Assembly (NCBI GenBank): GCA_002839285.1
Contig: PGXT01000002.1
Coordinates: 13,861 to 77,860, forward strand
DNA length: 64,000 bases
DNA from: Spirochaetae bacterium HGW-Spirochaetae-5
Lineage (GTDB): Bacteria > Spirochaetota > UBA4802 > UBA5550
Direction of reading: 5' to 3'
The position numbers were made by a program, and so were the translations under genes. A model generated the notes under the pieces. It was not told where the DNA came from, ran no database searches, and saw only the letters and a list, made by a program, of their open reading frames with translations. Of this stretch, positions 31,303-41,340 are shown one piece after another. Position 1 is the stretch's first letter. Every line of letters begins with the position of its first letter.

Positions 31303-31542
31303 TTACAGATTTTCTTCGTCATCCCTGAATGGGACTAACTTAGCCGGTACCATTGTTGATATGGCATGTTTATAGATAAGATTCTGTTTTTTATCAACTT
31401 CTATCAGTATTGTAAAATTGTCAAAACTCAAAACCCTTCCTTTAATTGGCACACCGTTAACCAGAAAAATAGTGATCTCTGTTTTATTTTTTCTGGTATA
31501 ATTCAAAAAAATGTCCTGTAAATTACTCAACTGCTTGCTCAT
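31303..31542 (-). CDS. hfq: RNA chaperone Hfq
   Basis: [41 protein letters not shown]...[11 protein letters not shown]. Confidence 0.95.
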   Translation of the reverse strand: MSKQLSNLQDIFLNYTRKNKTEITIFLVNGVPIKGRVLSFDNFTILIEVDKKQNLIYKHAISTMVPAKLVPFRDDEENL

Positions 31543-31555
31543 AATTAGAAACCCC

Positions 31556-32464
31556 TCAATGTTTATTTAACCAACTTTTTATAATATCCGGAATTTTTTT
31601 TATTTCATCCGGACTGAACCAGATTATACTTTTATTTTTCTTAAACCATGTCATCTGCTTTTTTGCATATTTTTTTGTATTATGCTTAATCTCTCCAACG
31701 GCATCTTCCAGAGTTATCAAACCATCAATATACCTGTTTACCTCTGAATAACCAATAGACTGCATCGAGTTGAGAGAAGTCTGATAACCCATTCTTCTTA
31801 ACTTCTCCACTTCCTCAACTAATCCATTCTTAATCATAAAATCGACACGCAGATCTATTCTTTTCTGTAAACTTTCCTTTTCAATATACAAACCGATAAA
31901 TAAAGTTTCAAAATTAATCTCTCTTTTTTTCAACCCGAAAAAGCCGGATAAGGGTTTGCCGGTATCACGGAATACTGAAATCCCCCTAATGACTCTCTGC
32001 CTGTCATTAATGTGAACTTTTGATGCAAATTCAGGATCATTTTTCTGAAGTTCTTCATAAAGTGACTCCTGACTGCCGTTGTCATACTCAAAAGCAGCAG
32101 CACTTCTTATAGATTCATCAATATCCGGGACTTCATCTATACCATTACAAAAAGAATCTATGTAAAAACCTGTACCGCCGACAATGAGCGGTATTTTATC
32201 CCTTCCGGTAATATCACGGAAAGCTTCAAATGCTTTTATGCAGTAATCACCGGCTGTAAAGTGATAATCGGGATCAATAATATCAATAAGATGATGACTG
32301 ACCCCTCTCCTCTCGGACAGTGAGGGTTTGCTGCTGCCGATATCCATATAACGGTAAACCTGAACTGAATCAGCTGATATTACTTCAAAAACATCATCCG
32401 CAACATTAATGGATAATTCTGTTTTACCGGAAGCAGTAGGGCCTACAATGGCAACAGCTTTTAT
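31556..32464 (-). CDS. miaA: tRNA dimethylallyltransferase (non-canonical start, ATA or ATT)
   Basis: [46 protein letters not shown]...; the ORF-track start at 32347 omits the P-loop. Confidence 0.9.
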   Translation of the reverse strand: MKAVAIVGPTASGKTELSINVADDVFEVISADSVQVYRYMDIGSSKPSLSERRGVSHHLIDIIDPDYHFTAGDYCIKAFEAFRDITGRDKIPLIVGGTGFYIDSFCNGIDEVPDIDESIRSAAAFEYDNGSQESLYEELQKNDPEFASKVHINDRQRVIRGISVFRDTGKPLSGFFGLKKREINFETLFIGLYIEKESLQKRIDLRVDFMIKNGLVEEVEKLRRMGYQTSLNSMQSIGYSEVNRYIDGLITLEDAVGEIKHNTKKYAKKQMTWFKKNKSIIWFSPDEIKKIPDIIKSWLNKH

Positions 32465-32478
32465 AATTCAACCATCGT

Positions 32479-32685
32479 CTATATAATTTCACCCTCATGA
32501 TTAAACACAAGAGTTACCTCTCCATCAAGAGCCAGCTTTAATACGTTCGGTACGACTTTCCAGTTTAGATCTGCTTCGGGATAATTTTTTATATTTCCGA
32601 CCAGGTCCACAGCTTTCATTACGCCTTTTGTGAAAATATACTTATTTGTATTTAAAGTTAAGAGTTTATCCAGTGGTATAATCAT
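32479..32685 (-). CDS. rpoZ: DNA-directed RNA polymerase omega subunit (likely)
   Basis: Position between gmk and miaA; MIIPLDKLLTLNTNKYIFTKGVMKAVDLVGN. Confidence 0.7.
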   Translation of the reverse strand: MIIPLDKLLTLNTNKYIFTKGVMKAVDLVGNIKNYPEADLNWKVVPNVLKLALDGEVTLVFNHEGEII

Positions 32686-33280
32686 TAAAGTCCTCCAATA
32701 TGACATCAATTTCATTTTTTATATTTTTTAATCTGCATTTTTCCGCTGTAACAATTGCCATAAGTCTGCTGAAAGCGCTTTCGAGATCACAATTTATTAT
32801 TACGTAGTCAAAATTTACATACTCAGCAATCTCTTTATATGCATTTCTTAACCGCAAATCAAGTTGTTCATTATTTTCAGTTTCCCGTCCGACAAGCCTT
32901 TTTTCCAGAACATTCCGGGATGGGGGTATGATAAATACAAAAACACCATCTTCGAGCTGATTTTTCAGACTCCTGCTGCCCTGAATATCTACATCGAAGA
33001 GTGGAATTTTACCGCTTTTGCGGATCCTGTCAACCTCTTTTTTAGTAGTCCCGTAATAATTACCGTAGACTTCAGCCCATTCAACGAACTCATCATTACT
33101 GATCATTCTGCTGAAATCCTCTTTCGAAATAAAATGATAATTTACCCCGTCAACCTCATCCCATCGCCTGGGCCTTGTAGTTGTCGAAATTGAAAACACA
33201 AAATCATCCTCTGTTTTCAGCAGCTTATTAATTAAAGTAGTTTTCCCGGCACCGGAAGGTGCTGATATTACAAAAATCAT
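32666..33280 (-). CDS. gmk: Guanylate kinase
   Basis: IFVISAPSGAGKTTLINKLL, SISTTTRPRRWDEVDGVNYHFIS. Confidence 0.97.
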   Translation of the reverse strand: MIFVISAPSGAGKTTLINKLLKTEDDFVFSISTTTRPRRWDEVDGVNYHFISKEDFSRMISNDEFVEWAEVYGNYYGTTKKEVDRIRKSGKIPLFDVDIQGSRSLKNQLEDGVFVFIIPPSRNVLEKRLVGRETENNEQLDLRLRNAYKEIAEYVNFDYVIINCDLESAFSRLMAIVTAEKCRLKNIKNEIDVILEDFNDYTTG

Positions 33281-33282
33281 TT

Positions 33283-33534
33283 TCAGTTATCCGAACTGCT
33301 TGAAAGCCTGTTCGAAAGAGTTTCAGGCTGCATAGCGGAGAGTATTATATGATTACTATCCATTATAATTATTGATCGGGTTTTTCTGCCATGAGTGGCA
33401 TCAACGAGCAGATTATTCTCACGTGCCTCCTCCCGCAGTCTCTTTCCTGAGGCAGATGAAGGGGTTATAACGGCTATTACCCTCTCTTCAACGACAGCAT
33501 TTCCAAATCCGATATTTAATAGTGTAGTTTTCAT
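33283..33534 (-). CDS. DUF370/RemA-family regulator
   Basis: LNIGFGNAVVEERVIAVITPSSASGKRLREEARENNLLVDATHGRKTRSIIIMDSNHIILSA. Confidence 0.93.
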   Translation of the reverse strand: MKTTLLNIGFGNAVVEERVIAVITPSSASGKRLREEARENNLLVDATHGRKTRSIIIMDSNHIILSAMQPETLSNRLSSSSDN

Positions 33535-33619
33535 ATTATAAGGTCACTTTATATCTTTTTTTTTATAGTTTTTATGTCAAGACGATTTTTAAATATTAAA
33601 TTTGAATAAATCTGGTAGC

Positions 33620-33672
33620 GATTTATTATTGGGGACACAGCGGTTCGCGCTGCGCCTGAAAATAATTTGCCA
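33620..33672 (-). repeat. Truncated family A repeat (one end only)
   Basis: Reverse complement GGCAAATTATTTTCAGGCGCAGCGCGAACCGCTGTGTCCCCAATAA matches one half of the 53.05 kb element. Confidence 0.6.
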
Positions 33673-33685
33673 CCGTAAATTTTCA

Positions 33686-34552
33686 TTAAACTATGTTGCG
33701 GCAATGCTCTCTGATCTTGTCAATATGATTCTTTATATCAACGGCAATCTGAGAGATGTCTGAATTATTTGATTTTGATGCGATTGTATTTATCTCTCTG
33801 AAAAGCTCCTGAGACAGAAAATCAAACTTTCTACCCTGCTGATCCTTCTCCTTGAGCATAATTTTAAATTTCTCCAGATGATCATTAAGCCTTACAAGCT
33901 CTTCATTTATATCAAGCTTATCGGCAAGAAGGGCTATCTCGCCGTATAACCGGTTATTATCAATATTATTATCTGTAATTCCTTTAAGCCGGTTTTTTAA
34001 ATTCTCCTTTTTATCTTCCAGAACTTTTTTTGAGAGAGTTTTAATTTTTCCAGCGTCTTTTCCTATTTGAGCCAGTGATGCTACAATATCCTTCCGGATA
34101 GAAATACCCTCTTTTTTCCTCATATCAATGGCTTTCGAAATAACTACATCAATCGCACTAAGCATCTCTTTTTTTGATTTATCGGATAAATTTGTCCTCT
34201 CTCTTTGAGTTATACCCTCAAGCATTAGTATAGACTCAAACTTCAAGGGTTCTTTGATTTTTAATGACTTATGCACTGCTTCAAGTTCACGGTAATATTT
34301 TTTAATCAGATCAGTATTGAGTGAAACAGGCTTTGTACTGTTCCAGTCGAAAATATCTATTGAAAGTTCAATCTTCCCTCTGCTGAAACGTTTTTTGATT
34401 ATCTGTATATACTCATTCTCTTCATTTCTCAGAATTTTTGGGAGGTTGACATACACCTCGAGATATTTTGCATTTAATGATTTGATTTCAATCGAATAAG
34501 AAAACTGATCTGTACTTTTCTCAAGAAAAGCGTAGCCCGTCATGCTCTCCAT
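33686..34552 (-). CDS. YicC-family endoribonuclease-like protein
   Basis: MESMTGYAFLEKS..., IEIKSLNAKYLEVYVNLP, KFDFLSQELFREINTIASKSND-like C-terminus. Confidence 0.95.
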   Translation of the reverse strand: MESMTGYAFLEKSTDQFSYSIEIKSLNAKYLEVYVNLPKILRNEENEYIQIIKKRFSRGKIELSIDIFDWNSTKPVSLNTDLIKKYYRELEAVHKSLKIKEPLKFESILMLEGITQRERTNLSDKSKKEMLSAIDVVISKAIDMRKKEGISIRKDIVASLAQIGKDAGKIKTLSKKVLEDKKENLKNRLKGITDNNIDNNRLYGEIALLADKLDINEELVRLNDHLEKFKIMLKEKDQQGRKFDFLSQELFREINTIASKSNNSDISQIAVDIKNHIDKIREHCRNIV

Positions 34553-34562
34553 ATATTACTTC

Positions 34563-35048
34563 CTATATTATTTTAGGTTCTTTACCAATGGTTTTTATTT
34601 TTAATTCGCCGGTTTCGAGATAGAAATCGATTGTTCTTCCGTAATCACCACCCACTTCCTCGGAGAGAACGGGAATTTTTAACTGACCAAGAATCTCTCT
34701 TACACTGAGAATGTTATTCTTCCCGATGTCCCCCATTAGCGAATTTTCTGAATGTTTAAACATAGTCGCCCCTCCGGCCAGTTTAGCAACAATCTGGTCC
34801 CGGGCAGCTCCTATTTTAATCATTTCTTCAATCATTAATGGAATTGCTGTATCGGCATATTTTTTCAGATTGTTCGATGGTTTCTTACTTGAAGGGAGCA
34901 TAATATGAGACAGACCGCCTATCTTCATCTTCGGATCATAAAGGCATATACCGACACATGATCCGAGTATTGTTCTCAAGGTATTTGGCGATGCGGCTAC
35001 TCCCAGATCCGCGATACCGACATTAATAAGATCAAAAGACATTCTCAA
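34563..35048 (-). CDS. cheD: Chemoreceptor glutamine deamidase CheD
   Basis: LRTILGSCVGICLYDPKMKIGGLSHIMLPSS, AKLAGGATMF, IGKNNI. Confidence 0.95.
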   Translation of the reverse strand: MRMSFDLINVGIADLGVAASPNTLRTILGSCVGICLYDPKMKIGGLSHIMLPSSKKPSNNLKKYADTAIPLMIEEMIKIGAARDQIVAKLAGGATMFKHSENSLMGDIGKNNILSVREILGQLKIPVLSEEVGGDYGRTIDFYLETGELKIKTIGKEPKII

Positions 35049-35899
35049 CTCCTCGGTTTTGGAATATAAATCGGTGATTCTAAAATTTTCTTATAAACAA
35101 AATCTTCAGATATTGAGTGAAGAGTTTCCGAATGTCCGATAAAAAGGTAACCTGTATCATTTATTGACTGATAAAAGTCCGCAACAAGATTCTTCTGGTG
35201 AATCTTGTCAAAATAAATCATTACGTTTCTGCAGAATATAATATCAAGATTTTTGGGAAATGGAGTTTTACCGAAAAAGTTAAGATAATTAAAATTAACC
35301 AGTTTTTTCAGTTCATCATTTACTTTATATACACCTTTTTCTTTATCTTCAATTGTAAAATATTTTTTCAGATGTTCCGGTGCAACTTTTTCTATCCTTC
35401 TTCCTGAGTAATAACCGTCTCTGGCAAATTCAAGAACAGATGGAGCAATGTCTGTTGCGATGATTTCAATCTCCCATCCGGGGAAATATTTCATGCACTC
35501 AAGAACACATATTGCTATAGTATAAGGTTCTTCCCCTGTTGAACAGGCCGCACTCCATATCCTGAGCTTTTTATCCTTTTTAACTTTTGATAATTCAGGT
35601 AGACAGACATCCATTAACGCCTCAAAATGTCTCTCATTTCTGAAAAAATATGTTTCATTAGTTGATACAACGTCAAGGAGTTCTTCATACTCCTTTCTTT
35701 TAATTTCGCCTGTGAGTTTTTGAAGATAATCATAATAATCACTGAATTCACTAAGTGAAAGCGCACTTAATCTTTTTCTAAGTCTGTTCGAAAGAAGAGT
35801 AATCTTTGTATCCTTCATAAATATGCCGCTTTCATCATATATAAGCTTTGCAAATTTCGCAAATTCATCTTCAGTTAATCTTTTGATTGTAAGATCCAT
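35045..35899 (-). CDS. cheR: Chemotaxis methyltransferase CheR
   Basis: TNETYFFRNERHFEALM, IWSAACSTGEEPYTIAI, FCRNVMIYFDK, GYLFIGHSETL. Confidence 0.96.
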   Translation of the reverse strand: MDLTIKRLTEDEFAKFAKLIYDESGIFMKDTKITLLSNRLRKRLSALSLSEFSDYYDYLQKLTGEIKRKEYEELLDVVSTNETYFFRNERHFEALMDVCLPELSKVKKDKKLRIWSAACSTGEEPYTIAICVLECMKYFPGWEIEIIATDIAPSVLEFARDGYYSGRRIEKVAPEHLKKYFTIEDKEKGVYKVNDELKKLVNFNYLNFFGKTPFPKNLDIIFCRNVMIYFDKIHQKNLVADFYQSINDTGYLFIGHSETLHSISEDFVYKKILESPIYIPKPRS

Positions 35900-35986
35900 A
35901 TTAAATTCTACCCTTCATATTATATTGTTGTGAATTATTATTTCTGAATGTTATTCTTAACGGATTATGATTGTGATTATAATATG

Positions 35987-36751
35987 CTAAGAATTAAGAC
36001 TAATGACAAGTTTTATTTCTCCCGCTGGAAGACCGGAGTGTTTTGCAATTTCATCAATTGAATGGCCGTCATTAAACAATCTGGCTATAAGAAGATATTT
36101 ATCCTCTGTATTATTGAATAATTCTTCAATATCTACAGTTTTCTCTTCTTCATATTTCAGAGTAATCTCTTCATCTGCTGAAAAATCGATCCTGCTTCTC
36201 TTTGGGGAAGTTTCAGTATCTTCAACCGGAAAAAAATCATCAGCTTTAAGTATCTCCCTTTTCTTTTCAGGATTTAATGTTTTCGTTATTTTTTTATCCG
36301 GAGTTCTGCTTTCAATTATACTGTTTTCATCATTTTTTGTAAAAGACTGAATTTTATCGATAAAAGTTCCTGTTATTTTGTGTTCATCCATTGAAGAAGG
36401 GACTTTATTTTCAACAGAATTCCTTTTCCCTTCTTTTTCATTATTAGCTTTAATCGATGATTTAATATCTTTACCGGTATTATTCATCATCTTGTCATCA
36501 AGTACTGTAAAGTCAACTCCATGAAATGATCCATTTTCATTGAGCAGCTTTCGAAGTACAGAAATACGGTTTTCCAGAAGTGTTATGTTTCTTTCCGCTG
36601 TTGAATTAAATTCAGTAATGATCTCCCCCATCTCTCTTCTAAGCTTTTTCTCCTGAAAAGTAGATGAGGTCTTTTCTATCTTAAGACTTAATATAAGGAA
36701 AATAACAGCCCCTGTAAAAATATTGAAAATAAATAAAAGAAAAATATCCAT
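35987..36751 (-). CDS. Hypothetical membrane-anchored protein with C-terminal HTH-like segment
   Basis: N-terminal TM, disordered linker, C-terminal LIARLFNDGHSIDEIAKHSGLPAGEIKLVISL. Confidence 0.6.
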   Translation of the reverse strand: MDIFLLFIFNIFTGAVIFLILSLKIEKTSSTFQEKKLRREMGEIITEFNSTAERNITLLENRISVLRKLLNENGSFHGVDFTVLDDKMMNNTGKDIKSSIKANNEKEGKRNSVENKVPSSMDEHKITGTFIDKIQSFTKNDENSIIESRTPDKKITKTLNPEKKREILKADDFFPVEDTETSPKRSRIDFSADEEITLKYEEEKTVDIEELFNNTEDKYLLIARLFNDGHSIDEIAKHSGLPAGEIKLVISLNS

Positions 36752-36790
36752 TATGACTCCGTTATGTCACATTAAAGTATAAAAAACAGT

Positions 36791-37102
36791 CTATTTAAAA
36801 ATATCGATTATATTACCCATTCTATCATCTTTCATTTTCTCACTCTTTTTATCGTCCTGTTTTTTCTGCCCTTGTTCACCTGAATGATGATTTCCATGCT
36901 GTTTATGCTCATCCTTTATAGAGGTCTGCTCCCCCTTTTCAGCTTCATCCAGTTTTGTATTCTTTAAGTTTGACTTCTCACTTGCTTCCTTATCAAGAAT
37001 CTGCTGCTGAGCAGCAAGAGCTCCCTGACGGGCATGCTCGTGTTTACTCACCTCTGTCATCTGCCCGATATTAGTCTGAAGATCTATCGGTTTTATTGTC
37101 AT
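36791..37102 (-). CDS. Hypothetical charged protein
   Basis: MTIKPIDLQTNIGQMTEVSKHEHARQGALAAQQQ...; between fapA and the previous gene. Confidence 0.55.
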   Translation of the reverse strand: MTIKPIDLQTNIGQMTEVSKHEHARQGALAAQQQILDKEASEKSNLKNTKLDEAEKGEQTSIKDEHKQHGNHHSGEQGQKKQDDKKSEKMKDDRMGNIIDIFK

Positions 37103-37112
37103 AGATTTTATC

Positions 37113-39029
37113 TCACCTTCTTCTGACTACAGTTGTTATCCGCTGACTTCCTTCGACAAAAACAGGGGGGTCATAATCTGAAATGTTTATTTCATCCCCT
37201 TTAAGTGAAAACTTAACATGATTATAATTATCCCGTATCTTGAAATCTTTGTCCTTAATATATATTTCGACTCCGGGATAGGCAACTTTTTCCGCGCAGA
37301 CCTTACCCTTATGTTCAAGAAGATTCATGTATTCATTAAGCTCTTCAAGCTCTCCTGAAATCTCAGCATGTCTGCCGGCCTGTTTCTCTTCACGTGACGT
37401 GAGATCAACAAGCATCTTCTCTTTATCATCGGACAGTTTTCCTCCGGCATTACGCTTCTGAGTATTAAGAGTCTTAAGATCCAGACGTAAAGTTGTGAGC
37501 TCATCTTCAAGTAATTTATTAGCATCCATCAGATCATCAATCTGCTGAAGCATCTTCGGATTTACACCGACCCTTATTACAGTTTTAGTAGAACCTTCCG
37601 CTCCGAGATAACCGGCATTGACTTCATCTCCTGCACGGATAAGACCTCCGGCTATTTTTGCCCGTCTTCCGATTGAGTATATTTTTTCACCTGCATCTAC
37701 TCTGCAGTGAAGTATCCCCTCGGGTATAACCACACTTCTCTCGGCGATGATGTTTGAATTCTGGGCAAACTTGGCAAAGACTGAACCGCCGGTAGACTCG
37801 ACCTTGGCTTCATCCTTTCCGGAGATACCCTGATGAACAATAATATCCCCTTCCGCTTCTATAAATGCCTTCTGTACGGTCCCCTTCACTTCAACATTAC
37901 CTGCTGCTTTTACTTCAAAATTATCGAGTACGCTTCCCTGAACTATAACAGATCCGAGAAATACAATATTTCCTGTTTCGAGAGATACATCACCGGATAC
38001 AACAAACACCGGCTCAACAGAGAGTCTCCCAAGTTTAAACACAACCTGACCATTGATCTCCGCTGTAAGCTCGGTTTCATCCTCTGACAGAATGGTTCCT
38101 TTCCCGAATTTTATTGCGGTGTCTTTACCCGATTTTGCCGGCAGAACACGATTGGTTATTGTTCTTCCCGGAATACCCTCTTCCATAGGTACTTTGACGG
38201 CGAGAAGCTGACCGACAACAACGTTTTCAAGAAGTTCAAGATTTTTAAAGTCTACTTTTCCGCTGTCATCCTCTTCAAATTTAATTGTGGTTTTATCTAT
38301 TTTTACTTTATAATCAACATATGCATTGTTTCCATCCCGCGGCAACTGTCCTTCGGCTGCCAGAAGCGGTTTTTTGTAATCCATCTCTTCAAGATATTCT
38401 TTAATAGCCTCATCTTTGATACCGGTCACAACTCCGGAGTTTCTCAGTCCATCAATAACATCTTCGTAATCCATATGTCTGCCGGAGAATTTAGGAGGGT
38501 TAAAATAAACGTATGCTTTCAGTTCGTCTTCTGTAACTTCAACACGCATTGTTGAATCATAAGCAGGATTAGGGAGCCATTCACCGATCTTAACTTTTTC
38601 GCCATTGGCATTTTTAACAGCTTTGGCAACTAATGCCTTGTCAAAATTATTCAGCCTCAGACCGTAACATTTGTTTTCAACAGCTTCAACTGCAACAGGA
38701 AGTCCCTTACCTCTTGGCTTTGTCACCTTAACCCATATTCCGCTCTTTGAAACACGAACCGAAAATGTGCCATCTGCATCTTTTTTATCGTCAATATTTA
38801 AACCGGGGACATAGCCACCCGTGAGCTTCATCTCTATTTCGTCAAGATCATCATGTTCTTCATTCATTTTCAAAGGAGTAATAATAACACGATAAGGGAG
38901 TCGGCCGAAACCGAATAATCCCTTAGTACCCTTCTCTACAACCTCGTAATCGAGTTGTGAGATATCCAATCCCAACTCGCCGGCGGCAATTTCCAGAGCC
39001 TGGTTAACCGAGTCGGCATATACTTCTAT
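37113..39029 (-). CDS. FapA/DUF342-family protein with N-terminal Jag_N-like domain (putative ATA start)
   Basis: [48 protein letters not shown] + DUF342 beta-helix and coiled coil; track start (TTG at 38975) cuts the Jag_N-like region. Confidence 0.88.
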   Translation of the reverse strand: MEVYADSVNQALEIAAGELGLDISQLDYEVVEKGTKGLFGFGRLPYRVIITPLKMNEEHDDLDEIEMKLTGGYVPGLNIDDKKDADGTFSVRVSKSGIWVKVTKPRGKGLPVAVEAVENKCYGLRLNNFDKALVAKAVKNANGEKVKIGEWLPNPAYDSTMRVEVTEDELKAYVYFNPPKFSGRHMDYEDVIDGLRNSGVVTGIKDEAIKEYLEEMDYKKPLLAAEGQLPRDGNNAYVDYKVKIDKTTIKFEEDDSGKVDFKNLELLENVVVGQLLAVKVPMEEGIPGRTITNRVLPAKSGKDTAIKFGKGTILSEDETELTAEINGQVVFKLGRLSVEPVFVVSGDVSLETGNIVFLGSVIVQGSVLDNFEVKAAGNVEVKGTVQKAFIEAEGDIIVHQGISGKDEAKVESTGGSVFAKFAQNSNIIAERSVVIPEGILHCRVDAGEKIYSIGRRAKIAGGLIRAGDEVNAGYLGAEGSTKTVIRVGVNPKMLQQIDDLMDANKLLEDELTTLRLDLKTLNTQKRNAGGKLSDDKEKMLVDLTSREEKQAGRHAEISGELEELNEYMNLLEHKGKVCAEKVAYPGVEIYIKDKDFKIRDNYNHVKFSLKGDEINISDYDPPVFVEGSQRITTVVRRR

Positions 39030-39862
39030 GGAACTATCGTCAAATTCACCTGAATCTGAATCTCCGTATTAGATTTAATTCTGCCGAGACGTCCTCTCAG
39101 CCTCATTATTGCCTTGGTATGCAGCTGTGAAACACGGCTTTCCGTAACTTCAAGTACTTCACCAATCTCTTTAAGTGTAAGATCCTCATAATAATATAGA
39201 ACGATAACTTTCTTTTCTTTATCAGGGAGTTTCCGTATTGCATCTATTATATAATCTTTTATCTCTTCTTTTTCTACAAGAACATCGGGGTTCATATTCT
39301 CGGGAGCTTCAAGAGTTTCAAGAATTGATAATTCATCATTATCATCCCCAAGATACCATATATCGTTCAGAGAGAGCATTGAAGTACCACTTAATTTATT
39401 AAGAAGAGACTGGAACTCCTCACTGCTGACGCCCATCTCTTTGGCTATCTCCTCATCCTCTACAGTTCTTCCAAGTTTATTCTCAAGTTCCGAAATTATC
39501 AGCTCTATCTGTTTGGCTTTTTGTCTAATTGAACGCGGAATCCAGTCGATTGAGCGGAGTTCATCAAAGATCGCCCCTCTGATTCTGGTCATAGCATAAG
39601 TTTTAAACTTAATGCCTCTATTGGGATCAAATTTTGTTATAGCATCGAGCAGTCCGAAAATACCATAAGAGACCAGATCATCAAATTCAATATTCTGCGG
39701 CATCCCCATGGATACTTTTCCGGCAACGTATTTGACCAAAGGCGCATATTTCAGCACGAAGAAGTCCCTGATCATCTGGTCATTGGTCTTTGCAAACTTT
39801 TCCCAGAGTTTGTCTTCATCCTGTGCTTCATACTCTTTATACTTTTTATTATCCATATACAC
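39026..39862 (-). CDS. fliA: Flagellar sigma-28 factor (FliA/WhiG)
   Basis: [67 protein letters not shown]. Confidence 0.95.
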   Translation of the reverse strand: MYMDNKKYKEYEAQDEDKLWEKFAKTNDQMIRDFFVLKYAPLVKYVAGKVSMGMPQNIEFDDLVSYGIFGLLDAITKFDPNRGIKFKTYAMTRIRGAIFDELRSIDWIPRSIRQKAKQIELIISELENKLGRTVEDEEIAKEMGVSSEEFQSLLNKLSGTSMLSLNDIWYLGDDNDELSILETLEAPENMNPDVLVEKEEIKDYIIDAIRKLPDKEKKVIVLYYYEDLTLKEIGEVLEVTESRVSQLHTKAIMRLRGRLGRIKSNTEIQIQVNLTIVP

Positions 39863-39874
39863 ATTCCCGGAAAA

Positions 39875-40381
39875 TTAATCTTTATCTTTACTCATCATAG
39901 TTTTTATCGCCATTGCCATAAGCTTCGGCTCATAACTGTTAAACTGATTCTCAACGATTATATGTTTACCAAGTTTCCCGTTAGAATGACTTAGCGCACT
40001 GTCAAGACCGGAATCATTCACAGTCTGTAATCTATCATAATCTTTTGCAGTAAACTCTGAAAAACCTGTATCTGATTTTTCAGATATATCTTCACTGCTG
40101 TCCATAGATAGATCACCTGTTATATCTACTTTTTCAGCCGGATCCTCAGATGTTGCCGGATTTGAAATTATCTCATAAACTTCCGGAACAAATTTTTTAA
40201 TAATCAGAATAATCCCGAAACCCACGACAAAAAAAACCGGAGTTAGTATAAGAGATCTGAATAAAACCATTCCGCCGGGTACGCCGCCCGCTAATCCGGC
40301 AATTACTGATAAAACAAGAGCTAAAGCGGAGAATATCATCCCGCTTTTCAGTTCGATACCTAATTCACCAAATTTTATCAT
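39875..40381 (-). CDS. Hypothetical protein, two TM segments
   Basis: Hydrophobic N-terminus, in flagellar operon. Confidence 0.6.
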   Translation of the reverse strand: MIKFGELGIELKSGMIFSALALVLSVIAGLAGGVPGGMVLFRSLILTPVFFVVGFGIILIIKKFVPEVYEIISNPATSEDPAEKVDITGDLSMDSSEDISEKSDTGFSEFTAKDYDRLQTVNDSGLDSALSHSNGKLGKHIIVENQFNSYEPKLMAMAIKTMMSKDKD

Positions 40382-40447
40382 TGATTAAACCTGAACTCAA
40401 TATACACTATATAAAACCTCATACCGATAAACAAATCAAGCCTTTTT

Positions 40448-41323
40448 CTACTCTTCAGCATCTAAATTGGAATGTCCGAGCAGATTTTTAATAAAAGATG
40501 TAATTCCGGTACCTTTGTTAAGCTCAATCTCTTTGTTGTTTATCCTGTCAGCAATAACTTTTACACATCCCGATGCTTTTGAGTTCGGATAGCTTACTAT
40601 AAAAGGTTTCTGATTTCTTACAGACTTGGGTACATAAAGATCCTCGTAGACAAAGCCGAGTTCCTCAACTTTAATATTTAAAAACTGGCCTGCAATATTT
40701 ATAACTCTCTGCGCAACCCTTTTCCCCTCTGCAACAGACTGGGCCCTGTTTACTATAAGCTTTATATGCTTTTCATTAGACTGAGATGCTATTGCTTTAA
40801 TTATACCGTAAGCATCAGTTATTGCAGTCGGCTCAGGTGTTGTAACGACTATAACTTCATCGGCAGCCATTACAAAACTTAAGACATTCTGCGAAATACC
40901 CGCTCCGGTATCAACAATAAGAAAATCATCATTGGCAAGTTCCGCTATAGAATGAATAAATTCATCCCGCTGTTTTACATCAAGATTTGCAAGCTGCTGA
41001 AATCCTGAAGCTCCTGCTATAATCTTAATCCCTTCAGGCACTTCAATGATAATATCCTTAAGCTTCTTTTTACCTTTTATTACATGGTAAAGGTTATATT
41101 TTGGTATAATCCCCAGTATAACATTAATATTTGCCAGTCCAAGATCCGCATCGAGAAGAGTCACAGACTTTCCATCCTGCGCAATAGCAATTGCAAGACT
41201 GACAGAGAGACTGGTCTTGCCAACTCCCCCTTTTCCGCTTGTAATTACAATTGTACGGGTGGCCGATGTTCCATCGGGTTTTTTCTCGAGAACCAGTCTT
41301 CTCAGATTTGCTGCCTGATCCAA
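40448..41323 (-). CDS. flhG: MinD/ParA-like ATPase FlhG
   Basis: TIVITSGKGGVGKTSLSVSLAIAIAQDGKSVTLLDADLGLANINVILG; adjacent to flhF. Confidence 0.95.
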   Translation of the reverse strand: MDQAANLRRLVLEKKPDGTSATRTIVITSGKGGVGKTSLSVSLAIAIAQDGKSVTLLDADLGLANINVILGIIPKYNLYHVIKGKKKLKDIIIEVPEGIKIIAGASGFQQLANLDVKQRDEFIHSIAELANDDFLIVDTGAGISQNVLSFVMAADEVIVVTTPEPTAITDAYGIIKAIASQSNEKHIKLIVNRAQSVAEGKRVAQRVINIAGQFLNIKVEELGFVYEDLYVPKSVRNQKPFIVSYPNSKASGCVKVIADRINNKEIELNKGTGITSFIKNLLGHSNLDAEE

Positions 41324-41340
41324 GGGGAACCTCCTAAGAA

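Noticed and set aside
37113-38975. Accepting the TTG start of the ORF track for fapA
   Set aside because: It removes about half of a recognisable Jag_N-like domain that is open in frame upstream; reported instead as a start-codon anomaly
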